Shown one piece after another: positions 26,274 to 34,518 of a stretch of DNA of 64,000 nucleotides. Source of the DNA: Microbacterium sp. Leaf159 (GTDB lineage Bacteria; Actinomycetota; Actinomycetes; Actinomycetales; Microbacteriaceae); the NCBI RefSeq assembly GCF_001423615.1, contig NZ_LMOU01000002.1:67573-131572 (forward strand). Reading direction: 5' to 3'. Every line of letters starts with the position of its first letter. Position 1 is the first letter of the stretch. The translations under genes were made by a program, and so were the position numbers. The notes under the pieces were generated by a model. That model did not search any database. It saw only the letters and a program-made list of their open reading frames with translations, and was not told the DNA's origin.

Positions 26274-27023
26274 GTGCAGAAGAAGCGTGGCCGTCGTGTC
26301 CTGAAGGTGATCGTCTGGGGACTCGTCGCCGTCCTCGTGCTCGGAATCGGCGGCATCGTCGCCTGGAGCCAGATCGGAGTGATGCCCGCCGAGAAGGCCC
26401 CACTGGCGAGCGTCCGCGAGAATCCCGCCATCCACGTCGAGGATGCCGAGCAGGGCATCGTGATGACTCCGGCCGACGGAGAATCCGACCTCGGCCTCGT
26501 CTTCGTCCCCGGTGCGAAGGTGGACCCGTGGGCGTATGCCCCGATCCTGCAGAGCCTCACCGAAGAGGGTGTCACCGTGGTGATCACACGCCCGTGGCTG
26601 AACCTCGCGTTCTTCGACCTGCGTGGACTCGACTCCTTCACCTCTGCGGCCCCCGACATCGACGACTGGGCCATCGGCGGGCACTCGCTGGGCGGCGTGC
26701 GCGCCTGCCAGCTGGCGGCAGACGCCGAGGCGCTCGTGCTGTTCGGCTCGTACTGCTCGAACGACCTCTCCGACAGCGACCTCGCCGTGCTGAGCATCTC
26801 GGGCAGCGAAGACGGACTGTCGACGCCCGAGAAGATCGATGCGGCCCGCGACCTGCTCCCGGCAGACGCCGAGATGGTCGAGGTCGAGGGCGCATCCCAC
26901 GCGTCGTTCGGCGACTACGGCCCCCAGTCGGGCGACGGAGAGCCGACGATCACGGACGACGAGATGCACGCGCAGGTCGCCGAGATCCTGAACTACTTCA
27001 TGGCCGAGCTGCCGCAGCGCTGA
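26274..27023 (+). CDS. Membrane-anchored alpha/beta hydrolase
   Basis: A 249-residue protein. A basic N-terminus (QKKRGRRVLK) precedes one transmembrane helix (about 10-31), so the catalytic domain is outside the membrane. The domain shows LGLVFVPGAKVDPWAYAPIL, the nucleophile elbow GGHSLGGVRA (Ser), an SGSEDGLSTPEKI loop with the likely acid and EGASHASFGDYGPQSGDG with the catalytic His, so the triad is complete. It resembles the alpha/beta hydrolase/esterase family with a PF12695-like core. The substrate is unknown. It starts with GTG at 26274, behind a TAACGT hexamer. Confidence 0.8.
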   Translation: MQKKRGRRVLKVIVWGLVAVLVLGIGGIVAWSQIGVMPAEKAPLASVRENPAIHVEDAEQGIVMTPADGESDLGLVFVPGAKVDPWAYAPILQSLTEEGVTVVITRPWLNLAFFDLRGLDSFTSAAPDIDDWAIGGHSLGGVRACQLAADAEALVLFGSYCSNDLSDSDLAVLSISGSEDGLSTPEKIDAARDLLPADAEMVEVEGASHASFGDYGPQSGDGEPTITDDEMHAQVAEILNYFMAELPQR

Positions 27024-27048
27024 TCGGACCGGCGGACGGGGCAGGACG

Positions 27049-27900
27049 TCAGTCGCGCTCGAGCAGCGGATGCAGGTGTCTGGTGCCGAGCACGAGGGAT
27101 GCCGTCCGTGCTCCCGCCGCGAGCGCGGTCGGCAGGTCGAGACCTTCGAGTCGGGCATCGAGCATACCCGCGAGGAACGCGTCACCGGCGCCGTTCGTGT
27201 CGACCACGTCGGCGTGCACCGCCGGCACCCGATGCTCCGTGCCGTCGGCATCGATCGCCACCGCGCCCTCCGCGCCGAGAGTGCACACCGCGAGCGACGC
27301 ACCGGCCTCGATGCGGGAGTGGAGGAACGCGACCGGGTCGTCGAGGCGGTCGGCGTTGCAGAACACCGCGTCGGCCGCGGCGAGGAACGGACGGTGGAAG
27401 TCGGCCTCGCCGTCGTAGTCGTGCACGTCGACCCAGATCGGGCGACCGGTGGACTTCGCCGCGGGGAGAAGCCTCAGCGGCTCCGCAGCGAGGTCGAGCA
27501 CGATCACGTCGGATGCGACCATCGCGGCCCTGATCGCGCTGTCTGCGGCGCCATCCGTTGCCGACGGCGACGCGAGGTAGAGCGACACCCTGCCACCCTG
27601 CCGTGTCATGAGGTTGAGGTGCCGCTCTGTGGCGTCCCCGTCGCCCCACACCGTGCGTACGCCTGCTCCGTCGAGCGCGCCGCGCACGCGCTCCCCCGGC
27701 TCATCCGCAGCCGTCAGCGCATACAGCAGCGTCGGGCGTCCGAGAGCCGTGAGGCTGAGCGCCTTGCCCGCACTGGTGCCGCCGAGGGTCTCCCAGCTCT
27801 CCTCCGCGAACTGCATGTGAGGTACGGGCTCGGGAAGCCTGTCGAGCACGACGATCGAGTTCCACGAGGCGGGGCCCGCGATGAAGACGGATGCGGTCAT
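27049..27900 (-). CDS. PfkB-family carbohydrate kinase
   Basis: A 283-residue ribokinase-fold kinase. FIAGPASWNSIVVLDRLPEP at the N-terminus and GGTSAGKALSLTALG (sugar-binding GG region) fit the family, and VVDTNGAGDAFLAGML is the PfkB signature with the catalytic Asp and anion hole. The sugar phosphorylated is unknown; no transporter or isomerase adjoins it. The ATG at 27900 has GGAG 4-5 bases upstream; another in-frame ATG three codons earlier is less well placed. It is convergent with the hydrolase gene. Confidence 0.85.
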   Translation of the reverse strand: MTASVFIAGPASWNSIVVLDRLPEPVPHMQFAEESWETLGGTSAGKALSLTALGRPTLLYALTAADEPGERVRGALDGAGVRTVWGDGDATERHLNLMTRQGGRVSLYLASPSATDGAADSAIRAAMVASDVIVLDLAAEPLRLLPAAKSTGRPIWVDVHDYDGEADFHRPFLAAADAVFCNADRLDDPVAFLHSRIEAGASLAVCTLGAEGAVAIDADGTEHRVPAVHADVVDTNGAGDAFLAGMLDARLEGLDLPTALAAGARTASLVLGTRHLHPLLERD

Positions 27901-27931
27901 GCGCTCCATCCTGCCGCGTGCGCGCGGCAGG

Positions 27932-29035
27932 TCAGCCGATTCGCTTGATCAGCGAGTCCAGACCCATGCCGTAGTCGATGCGGACGACGGGCAGGGCGAG
28001 CTTGTCCGTCCCGATCTCGACGTAGCCGGGCTCGATCGTCCTGGCCATCTCGAACCCGGCCTGGGCGACGCCCTGCTTCGCGGTGTCGTTGTAGTGACCG
28101 AACGGATAGGCGATCACCTCGCGCACGCCGAGCACATCGGCCGAGGCGTTGAGGTCTGCGGCGATCTCGTCGGCCGTCCAGTTCACCATCCGGCCCTTGC
28201 CGTTCTCGCCGGCCTGATGCATGTCGTTCGTATGCGATCGGCGCAGCACGTAGATCGACGGAGGCGGATCCTGACGGTAGGCGGTGATCATGAACGACGT
28301 CGAGAGCAGCTTGTACCTGTCGATCACGGGCACGGCCAGGTCGAACCAGGTCTGATCCGCGTCGTCGTCGGTGATGATGACCGAACGCGCGGGCAGCGAG
28401 AGCCGACCGTCGATGAACGCGCTGAGCTCGTCCCAGGTCGGGAGGTAGAACCCGGTCGTCGCGATGTGGTTCATCTGCGCGTCGAAGTCACCGATGTACG
28501 CGTAATTGCCGCGCAGCCACCCCGTCTCGCCCTCGGGGTTCGCCGTGAACTGGTGATACATCAGGATCGGCACCTGCACGGCGGCCGCGGCGTTCGCCTC
28601 GGGCGTCGTCCACCCGGCGAACAGGTCGACCTGCTGATCGACGCAGACGACGGCGTCGGCACCGTTGATCCGTGCCGTCACGGTGAACGCCGCTGCATCC
28701 GCCTCGCTCGCGTACCAGCCCGCGAACACGCGTCCGTCCTGCGCCGGGATCGGGAGACCCGCATAGAGCGCGTTCTGCCACTGCAGCATCGGGTCCAGCG
28801 GTGCACCGTCACCGATGAAGCTCACGGCGCACGCCAGCGGATCGTCGGCGTCGGCGACGATCTGCTGGGCCGCCGTCAGCGGACGCTCGATGACCGCCGC
28901 TGTCGTCCTCGGGACGATCTCCTCAGGCTCGCGGGTGACCCACGCGTATGCCGCGGCCGCGCCGCCTGCGAGCACGATCACCGTGCTGATGATGATTGCA
29001 ACGCCCAGTCGGCGTCGCTTCCCCCCGGAAGCCAT
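27932..29035 (-). CDS. Membrane-anchored polysaccharide deacetylase (NodB homology)
   Basis: A 367-residue protein with a basic N-terminus and one transmembrane helix or uncleaved signal (about 10-31). A poorly conserved N-terminal extracytoplasmic part precedes a NodB-type deacetylase domain (about 155-367): VPILMYHQF, the motif-1 variant IITDDDADQ, the metal motif RSHTNDMHQAG and AYPFGHYND. It probably deacetylates cell-wall or exopolysaccharide N-acetyl sugars outside the cell. Motif 1 differs from the usual TFDDG. It lies 18 bases downstream of add and could be cotranscribed. Confidence 0.82.
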   Translation of the reverse strand: MASGGKRRRLGVAIIISTVIVLAGGAAAAYAWVTREPEEIVPRTTAAVIERPLTAAQQIVADADDPLACAVSFIGDGAPLDPMLQWQNALYAGLPIPAQDGRVFAGWYASEADAAAFTVTARINGADAVVCVDQQVDLFAGWTTPEANAAAAVQVPILMYHQFTANPEGETGWLRGNYAYIGDFDAQMNHIATTGFYLPTWDELSAFIDGRLSLPARSVIITDDDADQTWFDLAVPVIDRYKLLSTSFMITAYRQDPPPSIYVLRRSHTNDMHQAGENGKGRMVNWTADEIAADLNASADVLGVREVIAYPFGHYNDTAKQGVAQAGFEMARTIEPGYVEIGTDKLALPVVRIDYGMGLDSLIKRIG

Positions 29036-29053
29036 GACTCAGTCGTCCATGTC

Positions 29054-30169
29054 TCAGACGTCGAATCCTTCTGCGATCATCTCGACGAGCTCCTCGCGCT
29101 CCTCGACGGGCAGGAAAGCCCCGGCCGCGGCGTTGAACTGGAAGGTCTCGAGATCGTCGAGATCGTACTCGAACGTCTCGACCAGGTTCGCGAGCTCGCG
29201 GGTGAGCGACGTCGCACTCATCGTGCGGTTGTCGACGTTGACCGTGACGGCGAAGCCGAGCTGGTAGAGCAGATCGAACGGGTGGTCGGCGAGGGTGTTG
29301 CCCCAGGCCGCGATCGCTCCGGTCTGGAGGTTCGACGACGGCGACAGCTCGAGCGGGATCTCACGGTCGCGCACCCACCGCGCGAGGTCGCCGAACTGCA
29401 CCTGCACCTCGTCGCCCTCCTGCGTGATGACCTGCAGATCCTCCGCGATCCGCACTCCGTGACCGAGGCGCAGTGCGCGTCCGTCGAGCAGAGCCGAGCG
29501 AATCGACGCGGGGCCCGCGGCCTCGCCGGCGTGCACCGTGACGGGGAAGAAGTTCTCGGCGAGATAGTCGAAGGCCTTGCGGTGGTTCGAGGCGGGGAAG
29601 CCGTCCTCCGGGCCCGCGATGTCGAAGCCCACCGCTCCGCGACCGCGGAAGCTCACTGCGAGCTCTGCGATCTCGAGCGAGCGGTCGGTGTGGCGCATCG
29701 CGGTGATCAGCTGGCCGACGCGGATGCTGTGGCCGGCGCGATCAGCGGCATCCTCACCCTCTTCGATGCCCTGCTGCACCGCCTCGACGGTCTGCTCGAG
29801 AGTGAGGCCTCGCGTGAGGTGCTGTTCGGGAGCCCAGCGCACCTCGCCGTAGATCACGCCGTCGGACGCGAGGTCCTGCACGAACTCGCGTGCAACGCGT
29901 GTCAGCCCCTCCGTCGTCTGCATGACGGCGGTCGTCAGATCGAAGGTCTTCAGGTACTCGACGAGCGAACCGGAGTCGCTCTTCTTCGCGAACCACTTGC
30001 CGAGAGCTGCGGGCTTCGACTCGGGGACCTCGAGGCCGATCGCATCCGCCAGCTCGATGATCGTCGACGGGCGCACGGCGCCGTCCAGGTGGTCGTGCAG
30101 CGACACCTTGGGCAGGCTGCGCAGGGATGCTCCCTGGATGGTGACGTCACCGTTCGCGTCGATCGACAT
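29054..30169 (-). CDS. add: Adenosine deaminase
   Basis: A 371-residue enzyme converting (deoxy)adenosine to (deoxy)inosine with zinc. The metal motif SLHDHLDGAVRP (24-35 region) is followed by VTVHAGEAAG (catalytic His/Glu region), ELSPSSNLQTG and VTVNVDNRTMS, the usual blocks; in the last, N replaces the second Asp of the commonest S-x-D-D motif, as in some members. The ATG has GAGAGGATTTTC upstream. It is the downstream part of the nucleoside salvage operon and supplies inosine for PunA. Confidence 0.93.
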   Translation of the reverse strand: MSIDANGDVTIQGASLRSLPKVSLHDHLDGAVRPSTIIELADAIGLEVPESKPAALGKWFAKKSDSGSLVEYLKTFDLTTAVMQTTEGLTRVAREFVQDLASDGVIYGEVRWAPEQHLTRGLTLEQTVEAVQQGIEEGEDAADRAGHSIRVGQLITAMRHTDRSLEIAELAVSFRGRGAVGFDIAGPEDGFPASNHRKAFDYLAENFFPVTVHAGEAAGPASIRSALLDGRALRLGHGVRIAEDLQVITQEGDEVQVQFGDLARWVRDREIPLELSPSSNLQTGAIAAWGNTLADHPFDLLYQLGFAVTVNVDNRTMSATSLTRELANLVETFEYDLDDLETFQFNAAAGAFLPVEEREELVEMIAEGFDV

Positions 30170-30220
30170 GAAAATCCTCTCGGTCGCTGATTCGCTCAGT
30201 TCAGGCTAGCGGTCAGCGGA

Positions 30221-31513
30221 TCAGGCCGTGATGCGCTCGCGCACGATCGGACCTGCGGCCGGAGCCTCGTCGCCGATCGCCCACGAACCTTCGAGCGCCT
30301 CGAGTGCCCGCGGGAAGCGTGCCTCGTCGGCCGCCGAGAGAGTGAACAGAGGCTGACCCGCCACGACGCGGTCGCCGGGCTTCGCGTGCAGATCGATGCC
30401 GGCCTCGAAGACCACAGGATCCTCCGCCCGCGCGCGCCCAGCACCGAGACGCCAGGCGGCGATGCCGAACGGCAGCGCGTCCATCTGCGAGACGACGCCG
30501 TCGGACGGAGCCGTGACCACGTGGGTCTCGCGGGCGGTCGGCAGCGGAGCGTCAGGGTCGCCGTCCTGCGCGCGGATCATGGCCTTCCAGCCGTCCATCG
30601 CACGGCCGTCGTCGAGAGCGGCTTCGACATCGGCATCCGGCTGTCCGGCCAGGGCGAGCATCTCGCGAGCCAGGGCGATCGTCAGCTCGCGAACGTCCGC
30701 GGGGCCGCCACCGGCGAGCACCTCTACGGATTCGCGAACCTCGTTGGCGTTGCCGATGGCGAGGCCGAGAGGCACGTTCATGTCGGTGAGCAGCGCGGTC
30801 GTGGCGACACCCGAATCGGTGCCGAGAGCGACCATCGTGCGGGCGAGTTCGCGGGCGCGGTCGATGTCCTGCATGAACGCGCCGGAGCCGAACTTCACGT
30901 CGAGCACCAGGGCGTCGGTGCCCTCGGCGATCTTCTTCGACATGATGCTCGAGGCGATGAGCGGGATCGCCTCGACCGTGCCGGTGACGTCGCGCAGCGC
31001 GTAGAGCTTCTTGTCGGCGGGCGCGAGACCGGAGCCTGCGGCGCAGATGACGGCACCGACGTCGCCCTGCATCTGGGCGAACATCTCTTCATTGCTGAGG
31101 GCGGCGCGCCAGCCGGGGATCGACTCGAGCTTGTCGAGCGTGCCTCCCGTGTGGCCGAGGCCGCGGCCCGAGAGCTGCGGCACCGCGACGCCGAAGACGG
31201 CGACGAGCGGCGCGAGCGGCAGGGTGATCTTGTCGCCGACCCCACCGGTGGAGTGCTTGTCGACGGTCTTCTTGCCGAGCGTCGCGAAGCTCATCCGCTC
31301 CCCCGACGCGATCATCGCATCGGTGAGCACGCGGATCTCATCGCGCTCCATGCCGCGCTGGAACACGGCCATCGCGAACGACGCCATCTGCGCGTCCGAC
31401 ACGTAGCCGCGCGTGTACGCGTCGACCATCCAGCGCAGCGCCTTCTCGGGCACCACGCCTCCGTCGCGCTTGGCACGGATCACATCGACGGCGTCGAAGG
31501 GCTCAACGCTCAT
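30221..31513 (-). CDS. deoA: Thymidine phosphorylase (pyrimidine-nucleoside phosphorylase)
   Basis: A 430-residue enzyme that splits thymidine or uridine with phosphate. The N-terminal helical domain begins FDAVDVIRAKRDGG; the phosphate-binding KHSTGGVGDKITLPL and ALSGRGLGHTGGTLDKLESI motifs are intact, and DVKFGSGAFMQ and the C-terminal swivelling domain are present. The start overlaps the cdd stop by ATGA, so uridine made by Cdd is handed to it. Confidence 0.95.
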   Translation of the reverse strand: MSVEPFDAVDVIRAKRDGGVVPEKALRWMVDAYTRGYVSDAQMASFAMAVFQRGMERDEIRVLTDAMIASGERMSFATLGKKTVDKHSTGGVGDKITLPLAPLVAVFGVAVPQLSGRGLGHTGGTLDKLESIPGWRAALSNEEMFAQMQGDVGAVICAAGSGLAPADKKLYALRDVTGTVEAIPLIASSIMSKKIAEGTDALVLDVKFGSGAFMQDIDRARELARTMVALGTDSGVATTALLTDMNVPLGLAIGNANEVRESVEVLAGGGPADVRELTIALAREMLALAGQPDADVEAALDDGRAMDGWKAMIRAQDGDPDAPLPTARETHVVTAPSDGVVSQMDALPFGIAAWRLGAGRARAEDPVVFEAGIDLHAKPGDRVVAGQPLFTLSAADEARFPRALEALEGSWAIGDEAPAAGPIVRERITA

Positions 31514-31908
31514 CGGGCGTCCTCCAGGTCTCGGGGGCCGAACGCATCCGGCAGTACTTCATCGATGGTCCGGATGCCGGAGACGGTCTCCAGCAGCATC
31601 CCGGGCATCGCGTGTTCGTAGAGCAGCTGACGGCAGCGGCCGCACGGCATGATCGTCTGCCCGTCGTTGTTGACGCACACGAAGGCGACGAGCTGGCCGC
31701 CGCCCGACATGTGCAGGTCTCCGACCAGCGCGCACTCGGCGCACAGCGTCACGCCGTAGGAGGCGTTCTCGACGTTGCAGCCGGCGACGATGCGTCCGTC
31801 TCCGACGAGAGCGGCCGCGCCCACCCGGTAACGGGAGTACGGCGCGTACGCCTTCGTCATGGCGTCGGTCGCGACCTGGCGGAGTTCATCCCAGTCGATG
31901 TCTGTCAT
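31510..31908 (-). CDS. cdd: Cytidine deaminase
   Basis: A 132-residue tetrameric-type CDA. YSRYRVGAAALVGDGRIVAG and GCNVENASYGVTLCAECALV contain the substrate-binding Asn/Glu and the C-A-E zinc motif; MPCGRCRQLLYE supplies the other two zinc cysteines. It deaminates (deoxy)cytidine to (deoxy)uridine for DeoA. It begins 7 bases after the last permease gene. Confidence 0.95.
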   Translation of the reverse strand: MTDIDWDELRQVATDAMTKAYAPYSRYRVGAAALVGDGRIVAGCNVENASYGVTLCAECALVGDLHMSGGGQLVAFVCVNNDGQTIMPCGRCRQLLYEHAMPGMLLETVSGIRTIDEVLPDAFGPRDLEDAR

Positions 31909-31915
31909 GTCGCTC

Positions 31916-33202
31916 CTAGGACTTGATGTACGGCTTGCCGCTGGCTGCGGGTCCGCGGATCTGACCGGCGAATCCGGCGACCGCGAGCAGCGTGACGACG
32001 TACGGCAGCATCAGCATGAACTCACCGGGGATCGGCGTCTTCAGGATCGACAGCAGGTTCTGCAGGTTCGTCGCGAAGCCGAACAGCAGAGCGGCGAGCG
32101 TCGCGCGGATCGGGTCCCAGCGTCCGAAGATCACCGCGGCGAGGGCGATGAAGCCGAGCCCTGCCGTCATGTCCTTGCCGAACTGCGGCACCGAGACGAG
32201 CGTGAAGTACGCGCCGCCGATGCCGGCGATCGCACCCGCGAGCAGCACGTTCCAGAATCGCGTCGCGTTCACCTTGATGCCGACGGTGTCTGCGGCCTGC
32301 GGGTGCTCGCCCACTGCACGCACACGGAGACCCCACTTGGTGCGGTAGAGACCCCAGGCGACGATCGCGACGGTGATGAACATGAGGTAGACGATGAACG
32401 TCTGGTTGAACAGCACGGGGCCGATGATCGGGATGTCGCTGAGCAGCGGGATCTCGATGCGGCTGAAGCGCACCGGCGTGTTGAGGGAGGCCTCGTTCGG
32501 CGCGAGCAGCGCCCCGTAGAGGAACCCGGTGAGACCGCTGACGAGCACGTTGAGCACCACACCGACGATCACCTGCTCGACGAGGTACTTGATGGCGAAA
32601 GCGGCGAGCACGGCGGCCACGAGCACGCCGCCGAGCATCGCGCCGAGGAGTCCGATGAACGGGCTCCCGGTGACGCTCGAGAGCAGTGCGGCCGAGAACG
32701 CTCCGAGGAGCAGCTGACCCTCGATCGCGACGTTGACGACGCCGGCACGCTCGCCGATGACGCCGCCGAGCGCACCGAACACGAGCGGGACGGAGAGCGA
32801 GACGGCTCCGAAGAGCAGGCTGCTGACGGGCACGAGCCCGCCGGCGCCGGCCCACACGAGGAACCCGAAGACGGCGAGCACGCTGAAGGCGATCACCAGC
32901 CACATCGACGCCTTGCGATATGACCAGGCCCGCAGGAACGCGAGACCCGAGAGCAGCGCCAGGATCACGATGACGACCCAGCTGGTCGGACCGGTCGGCA
33001 GCGCCACATCCGCCAGCGCGAACGGCGACGACGGGTCGTTGAGTCGGAAGCTGCTGGTGCCGGTGCGCGGCACCAGCAGGAACAGCAGCGCCAGCAGCAC
33101 GGTGGCTGCGGCGAGGACGATCGGCGCCTTCAGGTGCCGCTCGCGCACGGTGGCGAGCTGCACGGTTCCGTCGGCGGCTTCACTCTGAACGAGGGAGGTC
33201 AT
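31916..33202 (-). CDS. Nucleoside ABC transporter, permease 2
   Basis: A 428-residue BPD_transp_2-type permease with about ten hydrophobic segments. The charged motif VGEHPQAADTVGIKVNATRFWN and the segments SVPLVFGALGGVIGERAGVVNVAIEG are typical of the second permease of BMP/NupQ-type nucleoside importers. The ATG at 33202 overlaps the stop of the first permease gene by ATGA; frames open further upstream are inside that gene. It forms the channel with the product of 33199-34518. Confidence 0.9.
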   Translation of the reverse strand: MTSLVQSEAADGTVQLATVRERHLKAPIVLAAATVLLALLFLLVPRTGTSSFRLNDPSSPFALADVALPTGPTSWVVIVILALLSGLAFLRAWSYRKASMWLVIAFSVLAVFGFLVWAGAGGLVPVSSLLFGAVSLSVPLVFGALGGVIGERAGVVNVAIEGQLLLGAFSAALLSSVTGSPFIGLLGAMLGGVLVAAVLAAFAIKYLVEQVIVGVVLNVLVSGLTGFLYGALLAPNEASLNTPVRFSRIEIPLLSDIPIIGPVLFNQTFIVYLMFITVAIVAWGLYRTKWGLRVRAVGEHPQAADTVGIKVNATRFWNVLLAGAIAGIGGAYFTLVSVPQFGKDMTAGLGFIALAAVIFGRWDPIRATLAALLFGFATNLQNLLSILKTPIPGEFMLMLPYVVTLLAVAGFAGQIRGPAASGKPYIKS

Positions 33203-34518
33203 GCGGTCACCGCCTTCTTCGCGGCCTTGGCTCTCGCTTTGGCCGCCTTCTCCGCGTCGGTCTTGGGAAGGAAGAACACCGTGCGCAGCAGCGGCGGCGC
33301 GGCGATGAACAGCACGACGAGCGACTGCACGACGAGCACGATGTCGACCGGGATGTCCTGTGCCTGCATCGAGAACGATCCTGCCTTGAGCGCGCCGAAC
33401 AGGATGCCGGCTGCGAACGTGCCCCAGGCGCGGCTGCGTCCGAGCAGGGCGACGGTGATCGCATCGAAGCCGATGCCGGCATCGATGGTCTCGGTGATTC
33501 CGGTCGTGACCGCACCCTGGACCTGGTTCATCCCGGCGAGACCGGCGAGAGCACCCGCGAGCAGCATGGCGTAGACGTACACGCGCTGCACGCTGATGCC
33601 CGCGGCGCGAGCCGCATGCGGGTTCTCGCCCACGGCGCGCATGCGCATGCCGAGCGACGACCGCTCGATGAGCCACCAGACGAACAGGGTCGCGATGATG
33701 ACGATGACGAAGCCGAGGTCGAGCAGGGGGAACTGCGGGCCGAGGAGCGAGGGGAACTGCGCGCTCTCGGGGGTCGCGTATCCGAGCGCCTGGTTCGTGC
33801 CGGGCTTCTGCAGGAGGCCAGGGGTGCGGATCATCCACAGGAGCAGGTAGTAGGCCACGTAGTTGAGCATGATCGTGAGGATCACCTCGTGGGCGCCCGT
33901 CTTCGCCTTGAGCAGACCGGCGATCGCTCCCCACAGAGCACCGCCGGCGATGCCGGCGATCAGCGTGACGGGGATGTGCAGCCAGAACGGCAGGTCGAGC
34001 TGGAACGTCAGCAGTCCGGCGACCGCGACACCGATGAGCATCTGTCCGCGTGCACCGATGTTGAACAGGCCGACGCGGAAGGCGAGTGCCACGCCGAGTC
34101 CGGCGGCGATCAGCGGGGCCGCGAATCCGAGGGTGTTCGTCAGCGGGCGGATCTGCGCGGCGAAGTCGGCACCTCGCGCATTGAAGATCGCTCCGCGGAA
34201 CAGCGCTTCATACCCGTTGTAGACGGCGTTCCACGCGGCGGCGATCGTGTCGGTCGGACGCGAGAAGAAGTATCCGGAGGCCTCGATCACGTCTTCGTTG
34301 GTGAAGGCGATCAGGATGCCGCCGACCACGAGCGCGAGGAAGATCGCCAGGATCGTGGTCACCGCGCTGCCGCGGAGCATCTCCTTGAGGATCACGTTGC
34401 CCCGAGGGGGCGGCGGCACATCCACGGGATCGCGGAGGGTCGTGGTGGTGTTCACCGAGAGCTGGTCACCGGAATCCTCGGTGCCCGCTCCCCCGGACTG
34501 TGGCGTCGAACCGCTCAT
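33199..34518 (-). CDS. Nucleoside ABC transporter, permease 1
   Basis: A 439-residue permease. A polar, probably cytoplasmic N-terminus (about 1-50) precedes roughly nine transmembrane segments; FRVGLFNIGARGQMLIGV and VGENPHAARAAGISVQRV (cytoplasmic coupling loop) are conserved in RbsC-type nucleoside permeases of the NupP/YufP kind. The C-terminus is Lys/Ala-rich. It overlaps the ATPase gene upstream and the second permease downstream by ATGA. Confidence 0.9.
   Translation of the reverse strand: MSGSTPQSGGAGTEDSGDQLSVNTTTTLRDPVDVPPPPRGNVILKEMLRGSAVTTILAIFLALVVGGILIAFTNEDVIEASGYFFSRPTDTIAAAWNAVYNGYEALFRGAIFNARGADFAAQIRPLTNTLGFAAPLIAAGLGVALAFRVGLFNIGARGQMLIGVAVAGLLTFQLDLPFWLHIPVTLIAGIAGGALWGAIAGLLKAKTGAHEVILTIMLNYVAYYLLLWMIRTPGLLQKPGTNQALGYATPESAQFPSLLGPQFPLLDLGFVIVIIATLFVWWLIERSSLGMRMRAVGENPHAARAAGISVQRVYVYAMLLAGALAGLAGMNQVQGAVTTGITETIDAGIGFDAITVALLGRSRAWGTFAAGILFGALKAGSFSMQAQDIPVDIVLVVQSLVVLFIAAPPLLRTVFFLPKTDAEKAAKARAKAAKKAVTA

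Noticed and set aside
27881-30190. Plus-strand frame of 769 codons across the deacetylase and add genes
   Set aside because: It spans two clear minus-strand genes and their gap, with no recognisable domain; typical antisense artefact at high GC.
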